Source: Cordilura impudica (lineage: Eukaryota; Arthropoda; Insecta; Diptera; Scathophagidae). From it: a stretch of 64,000 bases of DNA. Numbering within the stretch: the stretch's first letter is position 1; each line of letters starts with the position of its first letter. The translations under genes and the position numbers were made by a program. The stretch is taken from contig OY821522.1 in the NCBI GenBank assembly GCA_963682025.1, positions 29,624,959-29,688,958 on the forward strand, written 5' to 3'. Below, piece after piece: positions 35,701-44,400 of this stretch. Under the pieces are notes generated by a model. It made no database searches and had not been told where the DNA came from. It was given only the letters and a program-made list of their open reading frames with translations.

Positions 35701-37013
35701 TTGCACAATGAATTTCTCAACGTGAAAAATCGTTTAATCTCCCTCACTCAAAAGGGACACTTTCCCAAAGAATATGCATCTCTGCAACACTCGAAGGAAG
35801 TATCTAAAAAGAGTTTTATGTACCCCTTAAACCCTTTTTTGGATAATAATGGCATTATCAGAGCCAACGGCAGAATTACAAACTCTGCTATTTCTTATAA
35901 TGAGCGTCACCCTGTAATCATTCCGGTGAAATCAAAATATTGCGAGCTTTTGGTTTCATTTATGCATAATCTCCTTATACACGCCGAGCATAATCTCATG
36001 CTGAGAGCTGTCCGGAATGAATATTATATCTCAAGGTTAAAATCTGCCATCAAAAAATGCATCAAAAGCTGCAAGGTGTGCGTTATTTATAAACAAAAGA
36101 TGAAATCTCAAATGATGGCTGCCCTTCCCCTAGACAGGAGCACTTATTCTCTCCCATTTTCTTTCTCCTGAGTAGATTTTGCCGGCCCGTTCGCAACCAA
36201 AACGTCTATACTCCGAAATGCTCCGTATCACAAAAGTTACGTATGTTTGTTCGTTTGCTTTAGCACTAAAGCTCTACATCTCGAGCTATGCTCTGATTTA
36301 ACCTCAGGATCTTTCCAAGCCGCTTTCACCAGATTTGTGGCCCGCCGAGGACTACCTCGAAAATTGATGTCCGATAACGGAACAAATTTTGTCGGTGCGA
36401 ACCATGCTCTTTCCCATGAGTTCGAGGAGTTTCTCAAAACAGCCTCGAAGGATATAGCCGAAAAATATTTATCTCACGGTTTTCAGTGGTCCATTATACC
36501 CCCTAATGCCCCTCATATGGGCGGACTATGGGAGGCCGGAGTGAAATCCTTTAAGCCGAATCGAGTCAGTATTAAATTCTCGACCCCTTTCTCCAATGAC
36601 GGATGACCCTAATGAACTGCTAGCGCTCACCCCAGGGCATTTTGTAATTGGAGCTCCACTTTTAGCGCCTCCCGAAGTTTCCATTGACTCTAAGAGACCG
36701 TTGGGAAAGACTAAAATCTCTCCACCATCAATTTGCCCAACGATGGAAAGATGAAGACCTAAAGGAGCTCCAACGCCGATATAAATGGCAATATCAAGAG
36801 GAAAATGTGAAAGTTGGCCAGCTCGTTGTCGTGAAAAACGATCTGCTCCCTCCCCACGAATGGTGTATAGGTCGTATTGTCCAGATTTATGACGGCCACG
36901 ACGGTCTCGTCCGCGTGGCTAGCATAAAAACCGACGGTGGGACTGTTACCAGGTCTATTGTCAAACTTTGTATTCTCCCCGTTGACACAAATGTTCATAA
37001 GTCATCCAATTAA
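35701..37013 (+). pseudogene. E2 integrase (stop, deletion)
   Basis: The frame 35701-36171 gives the approach and zinc region (HNLLIHAEHNL to CIKSCKVC). A TGA at 36169-36171 precedes VDFAGP with the first catalytic Asp. The frame 36247-36606 has STKALHLEL, LMSDNGTNFVGA and GGLWEAGVKSFK (second Asp and Glu). After KSFK about 40 codons are missing and the frame shifts, resuming at a PNELLALTPGHF-like segment read from 36605. The frame 36684-37013 holds the C-terminal domain (RWKDEDLKELQRRYKWQ, PHEWCIGRIVQIYDG). Confidence 0.87.
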
Positions 37014-37054
37014 AATTCCTATACTCCACCACTTTACACACATCACCAATATCA

Positions 37055-37645
37055 TTGCTCAACCTCACATACCATCTTCACTTTATCACAAGTCATTTGT
37101 TTCTCTTACTAATATTTTTTGTTTTTTTAATCCGCAGGGCACCAAGAAACCCAGATCTCCATCAATGTCTTGTTTGCAGACGTTTCCACTCTCTACGCTA
37201 CTGCAAAAGATTTTTAGCTATGAGTGTTGAAGGTCGTAAGCGAGTCGTGCGCCAGCATGGATATTACGGCAATTGTTTGGCCCGGTCTCACCGCAGTAAC
37301 GAGTGCTCATCAGCCGATGTGTGCCAACGATGCGGTTGGGCACATCATACATTATTGCACGTGGGTCACCGCCTTAATCTTCAACAAGCTGTCGCACAAC
37401 AACAATCACGTCAACCTGTTAACACACGACGACGCCCATCAACACGACGATCAAATGTATCACGACAGCGTAGAAAACAACAACAGCGTAGCCAACAACA
37501 ACAGCGTAGCCAGCAACAACGGCGAAATCGACAACAACGCAGTCCACAAACAACCATAAATCGCTCCAACAGTCGATCCTTAAGCCCTCGACGCATATTG
37601 CGTTGGGCCTTACGTGCATTGGCTGCACTTGAAAAAAGCCTTTAA
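37055..37645 (+). CDS. E2 ORF3: zinc-knuckle and Arg/Gln-rich protein, probably spliced
   Basis: This frame is open from 37055 to 37645, after integrase and before the 3' LTR, where an env gene would sit. The first 27 codons are hydrophobic but read through an intron-like pyrimidine tract. A strong 3' splice site ends at 37137, so the protein probably starts at the exon beginning G-GCA-CCA (37138) joined to an upstream exon. Then come CLVCRRFHSLRYCKRF, a YYGNCLARSHRSNEC knuckle and CQRCGWAHHTLLH, the same Cys/His order as the element's own gag knuckles, then a Gln/Arg repeat (residues about 130-165) and an SRSLSPRR tail. No stop interrupts it. I infer an RNA-binding accessory protein; its function is unknown. 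Confidence 0.6.
   Translation: MLNLTYHLHFITSHLFLLLIFFVFLIRRAPRNPDLHQCLVCRRFHSLRYCKRFLAMSVEGRKRVVRQHGYYGNCLARSHRSNECSSADVCQRCGWAHHTLLHVGHRLNLQQAVAQQQSRQPVNTRRRPSTRRSNVSRQRRKQQQRSQQQQRSQQQRRNRQQRSPQTTINRSNSRSLSPRRILRWALRALAALEKSL
37092..37137 (+). promoter_or_regulatory. Predicted 3' splice site before E2 ORF3
   Basis: A branch-like CTTACTAAT (about 37105-37113) is followed by a T-rich tract and CCGCAG ending at 37137. The frame of ORF3 turns from hydrophobic noise into recognisable knuckle sequence directly after it. Confidence 0.55.
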
Positions 37646-37660
37646 ATATTGGTCTTACAG

Positions 37661-37674
37661 ACCAAGGGGGCCAG
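37661..37674 (+). other. E2 polypurine tract
   Basis: A short purine stretch, AAGGGGG, lies a few bases before the LTR start at 37675. Confidence 0.6.
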
Positions 37675-38331
37675 TGTTCAACGCTTACTCGGCCTTGCCT
37701 TTTTTAACGTGTATAACTGCATGGCATCTACCTACAACACGGAGTTGTATTATAACGAATATTACTTCGTTGTCTTTATCTATTTTTTAACTAAGTTTCC
37801 GGGCGAGGCGGAATGGTATTTCCTTTTTTATTATTATTCTTGATTATTCTTGCGGTGTGCCATCATCAATCATCATATTTTTCGATCGTTCATCAGCTTT
37901 TTGGAGTTCATCGAGTGACTTTCATACAAGTTTTCAACACCCATCATCCATAAGTTTTCATCCCGAGTTTAATTTCAACGTACATAAACTTTCATCCAGA
38001 AGGTTTTCATCAATCAAGATTTCATTCATCAGGATTTTGTTCGCCCAGCGGGAATCAGAATTATTTTCATCCTTCATCAACTTTCACCCAAGTTTTAAGC
38101 ATCCATCCATCCATAAGATTTTCTCATCGTTCCCGTATTAATTTAATAAGACTAAATTTGGTAAATAAAATTACATATCCGGATTTTTTAAAGCACCCTC
38201 TCATCAATCCTTATATTTGGAATCGGCTGACATGTAAGTAGCTAGCAGATAAGGTTCTCATATCTGATATACCTCCCATATATTCCAACATATCTCCCTT
38301 TATAAAGTTTTAAACCCCCTAAAATTATACA
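37675..38331 (+). repeat. E2 3' LTR (657 bp)
   Basis: Partner of 29042-29699. It ends ATTATACA and is followed by the duplication CAAAG and the rest of the L LTR. Confidence 0.93.
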
Positions 38332-38682
38332 CAAAGATAAACTTAACCCTAATGCTACTTATTTATACTTATAAATACACATATATATACATAACACTAC
38401 ACCAAATATACATATCAAATTTTTCTGTTTTCAGATATTTGCACTTGACTTTTTCCAAATTTTGCGCTGACAGTTATTTCCGCATGACGCTGATGGACTT
38501 CGGACTTAACTTTAAATAAAATATTTAGAGGTTACCTTGAATTACACGGGGATTTTATGTGGACTGGCTCCCTTTCGGACTTAACTTGGTCTTCTCGAAT
38601 CAAACGAACCTTGTCGTGAAATACTCCCCAAAATCTTCTGGTCTGCACTAATATATATATCGCAGGACCTGCCACCGACTGA
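38332..38682 (-). repeat. L 5' LTR, part after E2
   Basis: It continues the L LTR as in 13327-13675 (CAAAGATAAACTTAACCC to GGACCTGCCACCGAC) with a few substitutions. The last 10-14 LTR bases are replaced by the inverted fragment that follows. Confidence 0.85.
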
Positions 38683-38867
38683 AGGCCAACATCTTCCTCC
38701 CACTTGAGATGTGTGGTAAAAGTGGTAGTTTTTTTTTTTGTTTATGTCGTAGTTTTTTTTTATTGGTGCGAGCCTAGGACTAGTGTTGAGGGATGGATGC
38801 ACACCCTGATAAAACCGTAGAGAGCTAGTCGGTCCAATCACTCTAGTGCCAAACGGGTCTCGTAACA
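38683..38867 (+). repeat. Inverted fragment of the L LTR at the outer end of L
   Basis: This is the reverse complement of about 12368-12545, the first 180 bases of the L LTR, ending CTCGTAACA at 38867. The join lies in GAAGGCCA, a short homology between the LTR's end and the inverted piece. The target duplication CCGT follows at 38868-38871, matching 12364-12367, so the inverted end was present at integration or replaced the end exactly to the terminus. Confidence 0.8.
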
Positions 38868-38871
38868 CCGT

Positions 38872-38940
38872 TAGTTGGCACTTTTTTTTTTTTTGTTTCA
38901 CTGTTTAACTGATAATGGGCGTTTTACGGATGCAGGAGTT
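38872..38940 (-). other. E0 internal region next to its primer site
   Basis: About 70 bases with a long T run between the L insertion and the E0 primer site. Non-coding. Confidence 0.6.
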
Positions 38941-38959
38941 CGCCCCACGTTGGGCGCCA
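38941..38959 (-). other. E0 primer-binding site, tRNA-Lys
   Basis: On the minus strand TGGCGCCCAACGTGGGGCG, complementary to the 3' end of insect tRNA-Lys, starts right at the LTR end, as in gypsy relatives. Confidence 0.82.
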
Positions 38960-39533
38960 ATTATCTTTATAGTTTCATGCCGATTAATTTATTGGTATTT
39001 TGTTGTCACCATTACTCACTTTGTATGTTGTTACTTATTTCATATCTTATAGGAATAAAAGTCAGGAAAAAATATTTTTGATCAGTTTATTAAATTGACT
39101 TAATTATTAAAAAAATGATTTTTAATAAGTTGTTAGGAACAATTTTATAAATTGTTCTGCCTACTATGTAGGCTTGGGTTCTGATTAAAAACTAAACTAC
39201 TTTTTCTTACGACTAACTTAATATAGCCAAATCATCATTCTGCAGCAACATACAACCACCACCAAAAAGTGCTAGGGTCAACGCAAAGCAAGCTTGTCGT
39301 AAACAACCAGTCAAGTGCATTGCCTTTATTTCCCAATCGTTAATTTTGAAATCATAAGACAGTCTCAAGTGCAGTGACTTGAGAATTGCTTACATTGTGG
39401 AATTGGGCAATCGATCGAAATGCACCGAAAACAAAAATACAATATAACTGAAAACAAATTGGATTGGGGCAGAGAGAAAAAAATAAAAGAAATATTAATG
39501 GGTGTAATACGAGATAACGACATAAATAAAATG
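38959..39533 (-). repeat. E0 5' LTR, outer end deleted
   Basis: It aligns with 9096-9672 (about 16 differences counted by eye) and then breaks off at 39533-39540 into B0 RT sequence. The first 370 bases of the LTR, present in the 3' copy, are missing. Confidence 0.8.
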
Positions 39534-39540
39534 ACGAACA

Positions 39541-40192
39541 GGGGCAAAAGACCAAGCGGGTCGAAAATGCGTGCCAAATCTGAAGTTACTGTTGTTTTGG
39601 TTACAGCCTTGATTGGTTGTATGTTGACCTTGATCTGGAGTTGGTCACATTTGGGTGACCAAGCTAGTCCTAGTGTTTTTGTGTAATCAGTTTCTTCGGT
39701 TCGTAGCACGCAATGGTGAGTTATAAAGTATTTAGACCCTTTCACTTCATCTATGTTGATTTTCGTCATGTGCCCTAATGTTTCATAATCGTCCATTAAT
39801 TGGGTGTATTATTCCTTTAAGGAAGCGTCCTTTGATAAGCGACGTTCTAATGAAAGAAATCGATTGAAGGCGATGCTATGTGAGTCTCCTTAAGCAGATT
39901 TCTCCATGCAAAATGGAAGTCGTACTACGAACCTTCCATCATTGTCGCGTGTGGAGTGCTGATTAAAGTAGGCTTCACATTGTGCATCTTCGGGTGACAA
40001 TTTTGGATGTGGGCCTACGATCTCCTCAAGTTTCCAAAACAGCTCAATTGCCATATTCATTCTATCCCCTTCCGTCAGAACCCCCGCACATTGCTGCTGA
40101 TAGATGTTGACCAGATACCTTTCCTGACACTGTCCAGCCGAAGGTCGTATTTTGCAATACTGGAAGGTCGCTAGCAAGTTTAATTTGTCCAC
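39541..40192 (-). pseudogene. B0 reverse transcriptase remnant and upstream linker
   Basis: The frame 39890-40192 holds the protease-RT linker (ELFWKLEEIVG, then DNDGRFVVRLPF). The frame ending near 39541 reads TKINIDEVKGSKYFITHHCVL and then jumps to DYTKTLGLAWSPK and ARIFDPLGLL. The palm with the YVDD active site, about 180 codons, is deleted between HHCVL and TKTLGL, so this RT cannot function. From 39540 the reading runs into the E0 LTR. Confidence 0.8.
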
Positions 40193-40202
40193 TTGCGAGC
40201 AG

Positions 40203-40580
40203 TTAATGATAATATTCCGCCCCTAACAGAATGTCCACCTTATCTGGACGGTTGAACGTTGGGTCTGCCAATGTTATATTGTTGGGAATAGACCACTTAT
40301 CAATGTGAATAAGCTGAGCAGGTTGAGGCGAAAATATTTGTGGCAACACAAATGCCTCTAGACGTGCTGAAAAGTTGTTGAGTCGGGATTGAAGTGTAAT
40401 GTTGACTCGATATTTTACTTTGGTCTGGTTTTTTCCAATACCATTGATTGAGATAGATGTACTCCTTACTGAGAGTCGGAGCCGGGCAACTAATCTTTCT
40501 GTAATTAGGCTGACTTGCGATCCGGAGTCAAGAATAGACTTGCGTTCGGTTTCCAACCCATTTGCCCTAACCTTTACCAA
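40203..40580 (-). pseudogene. B0 protease
   Basis: The 125-codon frame carries the retropepsin motif SILDSGSQVSLI (active-site Asp, usual D-S-G) and ends near DKVDILLGAEYYH, the second conserved block of Bel-Pao proteases. Flap-region INGIGKNQTKVKYR is present. The domain looks intact, but frame breaks isolate it from gag and RT. Confidence 0.8.
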
Positions 40581-41035
40581 GGCTGTTCGGAGTAAAGCAT
40601 AGGGCTTTTGGCTTGCAGAACTTAATGCTGTGCTCTCGACTTCAACTGTTGGTATGGTGACAAGAGAGTTCGCTGGTTCTTTGAATTGATTTCTAGGCCA
40701 TGTTGGCGTTCTTGTTTGGTTGAATTAGTTGATTCATTAGAAGATTTTCCTTGTTCTGTGGATGTAGTGGTATTTTTTGGGGTTTGTTCTAAATGAACCA
40801 GCATGTGGTGCCTTTTCCCGCATATTTGACGGTGGCCTAAAGTTGTACATTGTTTGGTAGAATGATTACTGTTGAAGCAATTTACACATAACCATTGCCT
40901 TTGAGCAATGTTAAGTCGGTATCTTGGGTTAAGCGATATAAACTCCTTGCAGCGATATAGTGGGTGAAATTCTCTTTTGCAGCTGATGCTGCAATTTTGA
41001 GCTGTAAGTGAAGAGTGTGGAAGTAGTTCTCGAGG
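40581..41035 (-). pseudogene. B0 gag zinc-knuckle region
   Basis: Reading the minus strand in shifting frames gives a Cys/His order like that of the other two Bel-Pao gags: an SCKREFHPLYRC start near 40985, WLCVNCFNSNHSTKQC near 40870 and KRHHML near 40810. A Ser/Thr/Asn-rich spacer (40622-40804) leads to protease. Confidence 0.7.
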
Positions 41036-41039
41036 AATA

Positions 41040-42195
41040 TTAGGAAATGGTTGATTGTTTGTAACTACTTTGGATTTGGGATTGATTGATCATATTGTTA
41101 TGAACTGTTTTGCTGACCTTTTTAACTAAGATGTGTATTAGAAGTGGATCCCATGATGTAGTCTGGAGACCCATATTGGAGAGAGCTGCCAAGCACTCCC
41201 TGGTTGTGTCGTGCAATCGCTTGATGGCATTTAAGGTGCAGGTGCCAGATGGCTGATCGAGCAGTCTTTGAATTGCCGTCGCCACCATAACTCTTTTATT
41301 ATTTTAGTGATCTTGCAGCAATTGCCATGCCGCTTGGTAGTTTTCTTCCGTGAGAGTGAGATGGTTAATTAGATTTGCTGCTTCGCCAATGATGTTGGTC
41401 TTTAAATACCACATCTGGTGAGCATCGGACATCTGTTGGTCATGAACGATTCTGATAAAGAGGTCAGAAAAGGAAGTCCACTTCATATAATCGCCATCAA
41501 ATTTGGGAATAGCGATAGTGGGTAGTGGTAATGCAGTTGGTCTCACTATAGTTTCCGGAGTTGAGGAATGGGGGTGATTGCTGACTGAGCCTCCTTCTCG
41601 AGGCGAACATATCGCATTGAGTAATAACCAGCTAGGTCTGGATCAGGGTACATGTCCAATATTTCGTCATTAAGTTGTTCTAATTGCTGCCATAGCTGGA
41701 TAATTGCTGCCTTCTTAATCTCACAATAAAATTTTTCTTGTTCAGTTTCCAGCTGCAGATCTTCTAACTGTCGAGTTAAGCTGCCATTTTTCCAATAGTC
41801 CGGCTGATGAGTACATTGTGACCATCAGCTGAACCAGCTTGTGGTGGATCTCTTTTCATGGTTGTGGGTTTTGATAGATGCTGGATGTCTGATCCTTGGC
41901 CTTGGTTGTCAAGCTCACGTTACATGAGAGTTATGTATTTTGATGACATGGTCTGAATTTTATCAAAGTAGCTGGAGGCGAAGTATTCGTCGGACGTATC
42001 TACAGCCTTTAAATTCCGTAACTTGTTGTCGGCCTCATCAAACTCTGCCCACGCTGCCTTGAGCCTGGTCAGTCGTTCCTGGTAGTAGGTTGGAGTTTTG
42101 CGGCTAATGGAGTCCTTCGTAAAATTTCGTATGATACTGGCGATACTATCGCCAATTTCCTTTAGCTGACAGAGGAGCTGCGTTGCGTTTTTCAT
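41040..42195 (-). pseudogene. B0 gag N-terminus and capsid core
   Basis: The start codon at 42195 opens 91 codons of helical N-terminal gag (QERLTRLKAAWAEFDEADNK). Broken frames follow at 41547-41919. The capsid core is in 41304-41546 (LPTIAIPKFDGDYMKWTSF, MWYLKTNIIGEAANLI), and a continuation in 41040-41288. At least three frame breaks. Confidence 0.8.
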
Positions 42196-42340
42196 AATAA
42201 TTGCGGTGGTCGCCGGTAGCTTTCGTTTGAAAGCTTGGTGATAGCGGCTGGTAGCTGGTAGCTATCGGTTCAAAGCTTGGTGATTGCAGTTGGGCGCTGG
42301 TAGCTGGTTATTGAACGCTGGTGGACTATGCGAAAATTGC

Positions 42341-42360
42341 AAGTCCTGTCACGGTCGCCA
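42341..42360 (-). other. B0 primer-binding site, tRNA-Arg
   Basis: On the minus strand TGGCGACCGTGACAGGACTT begins two bases after the LTR. It is complementary to an insect tRNA-Arg 3' end ending in GGTCGCCA. Confidence 0.82.
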
Positions 42361-42362
42361 AA

Positions 42363-43206
42363 TGTTAAAGTGAAGGCTCGTTTGCCTTACTCAAGTTAAA
42401 AATGTGAGTTATCTTGGTGGTAAACCAAGATATGGAAATTGGGTTTTCATTTATCCAAGTGTTCCACAAGGATAAGTATGTAATTATTTCTCAGGGTGGT
42501 ACACCAAGAGAATTAAAGATTGCAACTACCGTCAATTATTGAAAATCAAGAACGACAATTTTTATTAATTTTCACGCTCTATATATATGAAAGTTTACTA
42601 TGAAGAACAATTAAAAATAAGAGAGCAACAATTAAAATTAAAAATACATGAACAAAAGAGAAACAATTAAAATTAAAATTACATAAACAAAGAGAAACAA
42701 TAAAAATTAAAATTAAAACTAAAACCGGAAATTGTTTATGCAGCAACAAATTATTCTCCCATAGCCAGTCAATGCATGTATTCCGCTAGCCAATGCAAGC
42801 AAAGAATTTCATACTGTCTGGCTGGCAATTTGAATCGCACGTGTACTAAAATATTTAGTCTAAATATCAGTTATGCTGGCGTATGAGTTCTCACGCGTTG
42901 CTTGACCAAACGGTGAGAAAACAATCGCATTGAACACAACCAAAAATATTTAGTATAAAAATTCTTGCTCGTATCACAAATTGTGCTGACGTATGAATTC
43001 CTTGCCGGACTAAACGGTGGGAAAACCACATTATTAAACAAACCAAAAATATTTAGTATAAATATTTTTGCTCGTGTTTAATTGTGTTGACGTATGAATT
43101 CTTTGCATGACCAAACGGTGGGAAAACATTGTTATTGAACAAACCCAAACATTCATTTAATTCCATTGAAGATTCGTTATCTCAAACGAATTATAAGGAA
43201 TTAACA
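42363..43206 (-). repeat. B0 5' LTR (844 bp)
   Basis: Plus strand TGTTAAAG...TTAACA, flanked by the primer site on one side and ACAGT (43207-43211) on the other. Its first 58 bases recur at 4534-4591. Confidence 0.88.
42848..43150. repeat. Three diverged ~100-bp tandem repeats in the B0 LTR
   Basis: Units starting at about 42848, 42947 and 43044 share AAATATTTAGT, GCTGACGTATGAATTC-like and CCAAACGGTGGGAAAAC motifs. They lie near the LTR's transcriptional start side (U3 on the minus strand), a usual place for repeated enhancer elements. Confidence 0.7.
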
Positions 43207-43559
43207 ACAGTTTTACCCCGATTTTGACAAAAAATTTATCATTTAAAAGGTTGTTATTTTTAGCTGTTACACAGATTTACAGATTTTCATCGTCTGGAAT
43301 ATTTTTATGGAGTTATGATCGTTTAAAGTTGCTACTAACACATACATAAAGTTATACAATGATATGTGTGTGTTTATTAAATTTGTTAATGTGCTTGTGT
43401 TAATGTGTTGAGTTTGTTTTCTTCATTTAAAATGAGTTGAATTGTGAAGCATAACTTTAAGGTCTTTATTAAATGAAAAAATGAAATTTCCTAGAATTTG
43501 CACTCGAATTTCAAGTGCTGGAATCTGCTAGTATTTATAATTTCAAATTTTGGAAACAG

Positions 43560-43895
43560 AAACAAATGGAGAAGCTGTATGTGGTAGTGCTGATTCGGAG
43601 GAATGTGTTTCGGTAACAATCGCCAAACCTGGTAGCAATAAACGTCAGAAAGGTTTTGCTAAGGTAATGAAAAATTTTATTTGTATTTATTTGTAAAATA
43701 ATTATTTTATGGGTAGATGTGGAAGTATTTCACAAAGTCGCAAGACAAAAAGCTTGCTAAATGGAACAAATATGGCTAGGAATATAAAACTAGTGGCAAT
43801 ACTAGAGCAGTTAGCCACATTTCACCCAAGTTGTTATAATGATAAAGATGATGCTAATGATGACGCTTCTTTTTTTTATCCAAAATCAACAAAAT
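43560..43895 (+). pseudogene. Exons 2-3 of the BED-finger/hAT gene
   Basis: Exon 2 (43560-43663) follows an AAACAG acceptor and is open for 35 codons in phase with exon 1 (ETNGEAVCGSADSEECVSV...). A short intron from GTAATG (43664) to GGGTAG (43716) follows. Exon 3 starts MWKYFTKSQDKKLAKWNKYG, the start of a BED zinc finger. Of its first Cys pair one is Trp and one Tyr, then TAG stops it, and EYKTSGNT and, after a shift, LATFHPS show the rest of the finger. BED fingers bind DNA in hAT transposases and ZBED proteins. The lost Cys, stop and shift mark it as dead. Confidence 0.62.
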
Positions 43896-44240
43896 AATAA
43901 AATATTTCGCCCGGCCTTTTCACTTGTTTAAACTATCGAAAACTATCGATTGTTATCGATGGTTCACTAGAAGCTATTTTTGTAGTTTTTTAAGTGTAAC
44001 GTCATTTTTCAGACAGTTTGCAATTAATACTATAATTAATATGAAAATTTTAAGAGTTTTATAATTGTGCGTAGTATAAAAGAAGAAAGCATACATTTGG
44101 GACTCAAATCAAATTTGCTTGATTCGGAATGCTTTGATATGATTACATATGCTAATATTTCTCTCATTTATTACGCTATTCGGTAACATATTGTATAACA
44201 TTAGTCCATTGAAGAAAAGTCATCGTTGCATAGCTGTTGT
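43896..44240. other. No recognisable feature
   Basis: AT-rich sequence between the BED pseudogene and element B. It contains ACTATCGAAAACTATCGAT with ATCGAT palindromes near 43940 and nothing else that I can name. Confidence 0.5.
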
Positions 44241-44373
44241 TATACCCTCCACTCCAGTGTGCAGAGGGTATATATAAGTTTGTCATTCCGTTTGTAATAA
44301 TTAGAAAAAAAAATCTGGACCCCATAAAATATATATATTTGTGATCCTTATAACAAGCGAAGTTGATATAACG

Positions 44374-44400
44374 ATGTCCGTCTGTCCGTCTGTCCGTCTG
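44374..44400 (+). repeat. GTCY microsatellite in copy B
   Basis: Repeated GTCCGTCT units lie about 130 bases from the element's left end. The homologous tract in copy C at 54712-54770 is longer. GTCY tracts of this kind are a hallmark of mini-me/DINE-1 type fly elements. Confidence 0.7.

Larger units (their letters stand above)
29042..38331 (+). mobile_element. E2: Bel-Pao retrotransposon with an extra 3' ORF, inside the L 5' LTR
   Basis: LTRs at 29042-29699 and 37675-38331 start TGTTCAACG and end ATTATACA, with roughly seven differences. CAAAG flanks it (29037-29041 and 38332-38336); removing E2 restores the L LTR exactly as in 13330 on. A tRNA-Tyr primer site, a 2.2-kb leader, a single long gag-protease-RT frame, RNase H, integrase and an unusual zinc-knuckle ORF follow. 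Stops, shifts and a deletion make it defective. Confidence 0.95.
12368..38867 (-). mobile_element. L: Ty3/gypsy retrotransposon with 1.3-kb LTRs, carrying E1 and E2
   Basis: On the minus strand the order is 5' LTR (split by E2), tRNA-Lys-type primer site 28032-28021, gag, RT, RNase H, integrase, a 3' internal region (split by E1) and 3' LTR 13686-12368. CCGT flanks the whole at 12364-12367 and 38868-38871. Long LTRs, the tRNA-Lys site and a GxxYRRN motif in the integrase tail suggest the Osvaldo/Ulysses type, though this is from memory. Protease and parts of RT are deleted and several frames are broken. The right end carries an inverted piece of its own LTR. Confidence 0.8.
9096..39533 (-). 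mobile_element. E0: gypsy-type LTR element, probably non-autonomous, split by L
   Basis: Direct repeats at 9096-10041 and 38959-39533 are its LTRs. On the minus strand a 5' LTR ends in AATT and is followed by a primer site matching tRNA-Lys (38941-38959). A purine tract (10042-10052) precedes the 3' LTR, which begins AGTAGTTAAGG. This AGT...AATT plus tRNA-Lys arrangement is typical of gypsy relatives. Only about 2.4 kb of internal sequence belongs to E0 (12363-10042 and 38940-38872) and no gag or pol is recognisable. The 5' LTR lacks about 370 bases at its outer end. LTR divergence counted by eye is roughly 3 percent. Confidence 0.75.
4534..43206 (-). mobile_element. B0: Bel-Pao retrotransposon with env-like gene, split by a 30-kb insertion
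   Basis: Read on the minus strand the order is LTR (43206-42363), tRNA-Arg primer site, gag, protease, RT remnant, the E0 insertion (39533-9096), RNase H, integrase, env-like gene and a remnant of the second LTR (4591-4534). The ends are TGTTAA and TTAACA, and the 5-bp duplication ACAGT flanks it at 4529-4533 and 43207-43211. The duplication proves that the two halves, 30 kb apart, are one insertion. It is dead: the RT core is deleted, gag is broken and most of the 3' LTR is replaced. It lies in an intron of the BED/hAT pseudogene. Confidence 0.88.
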
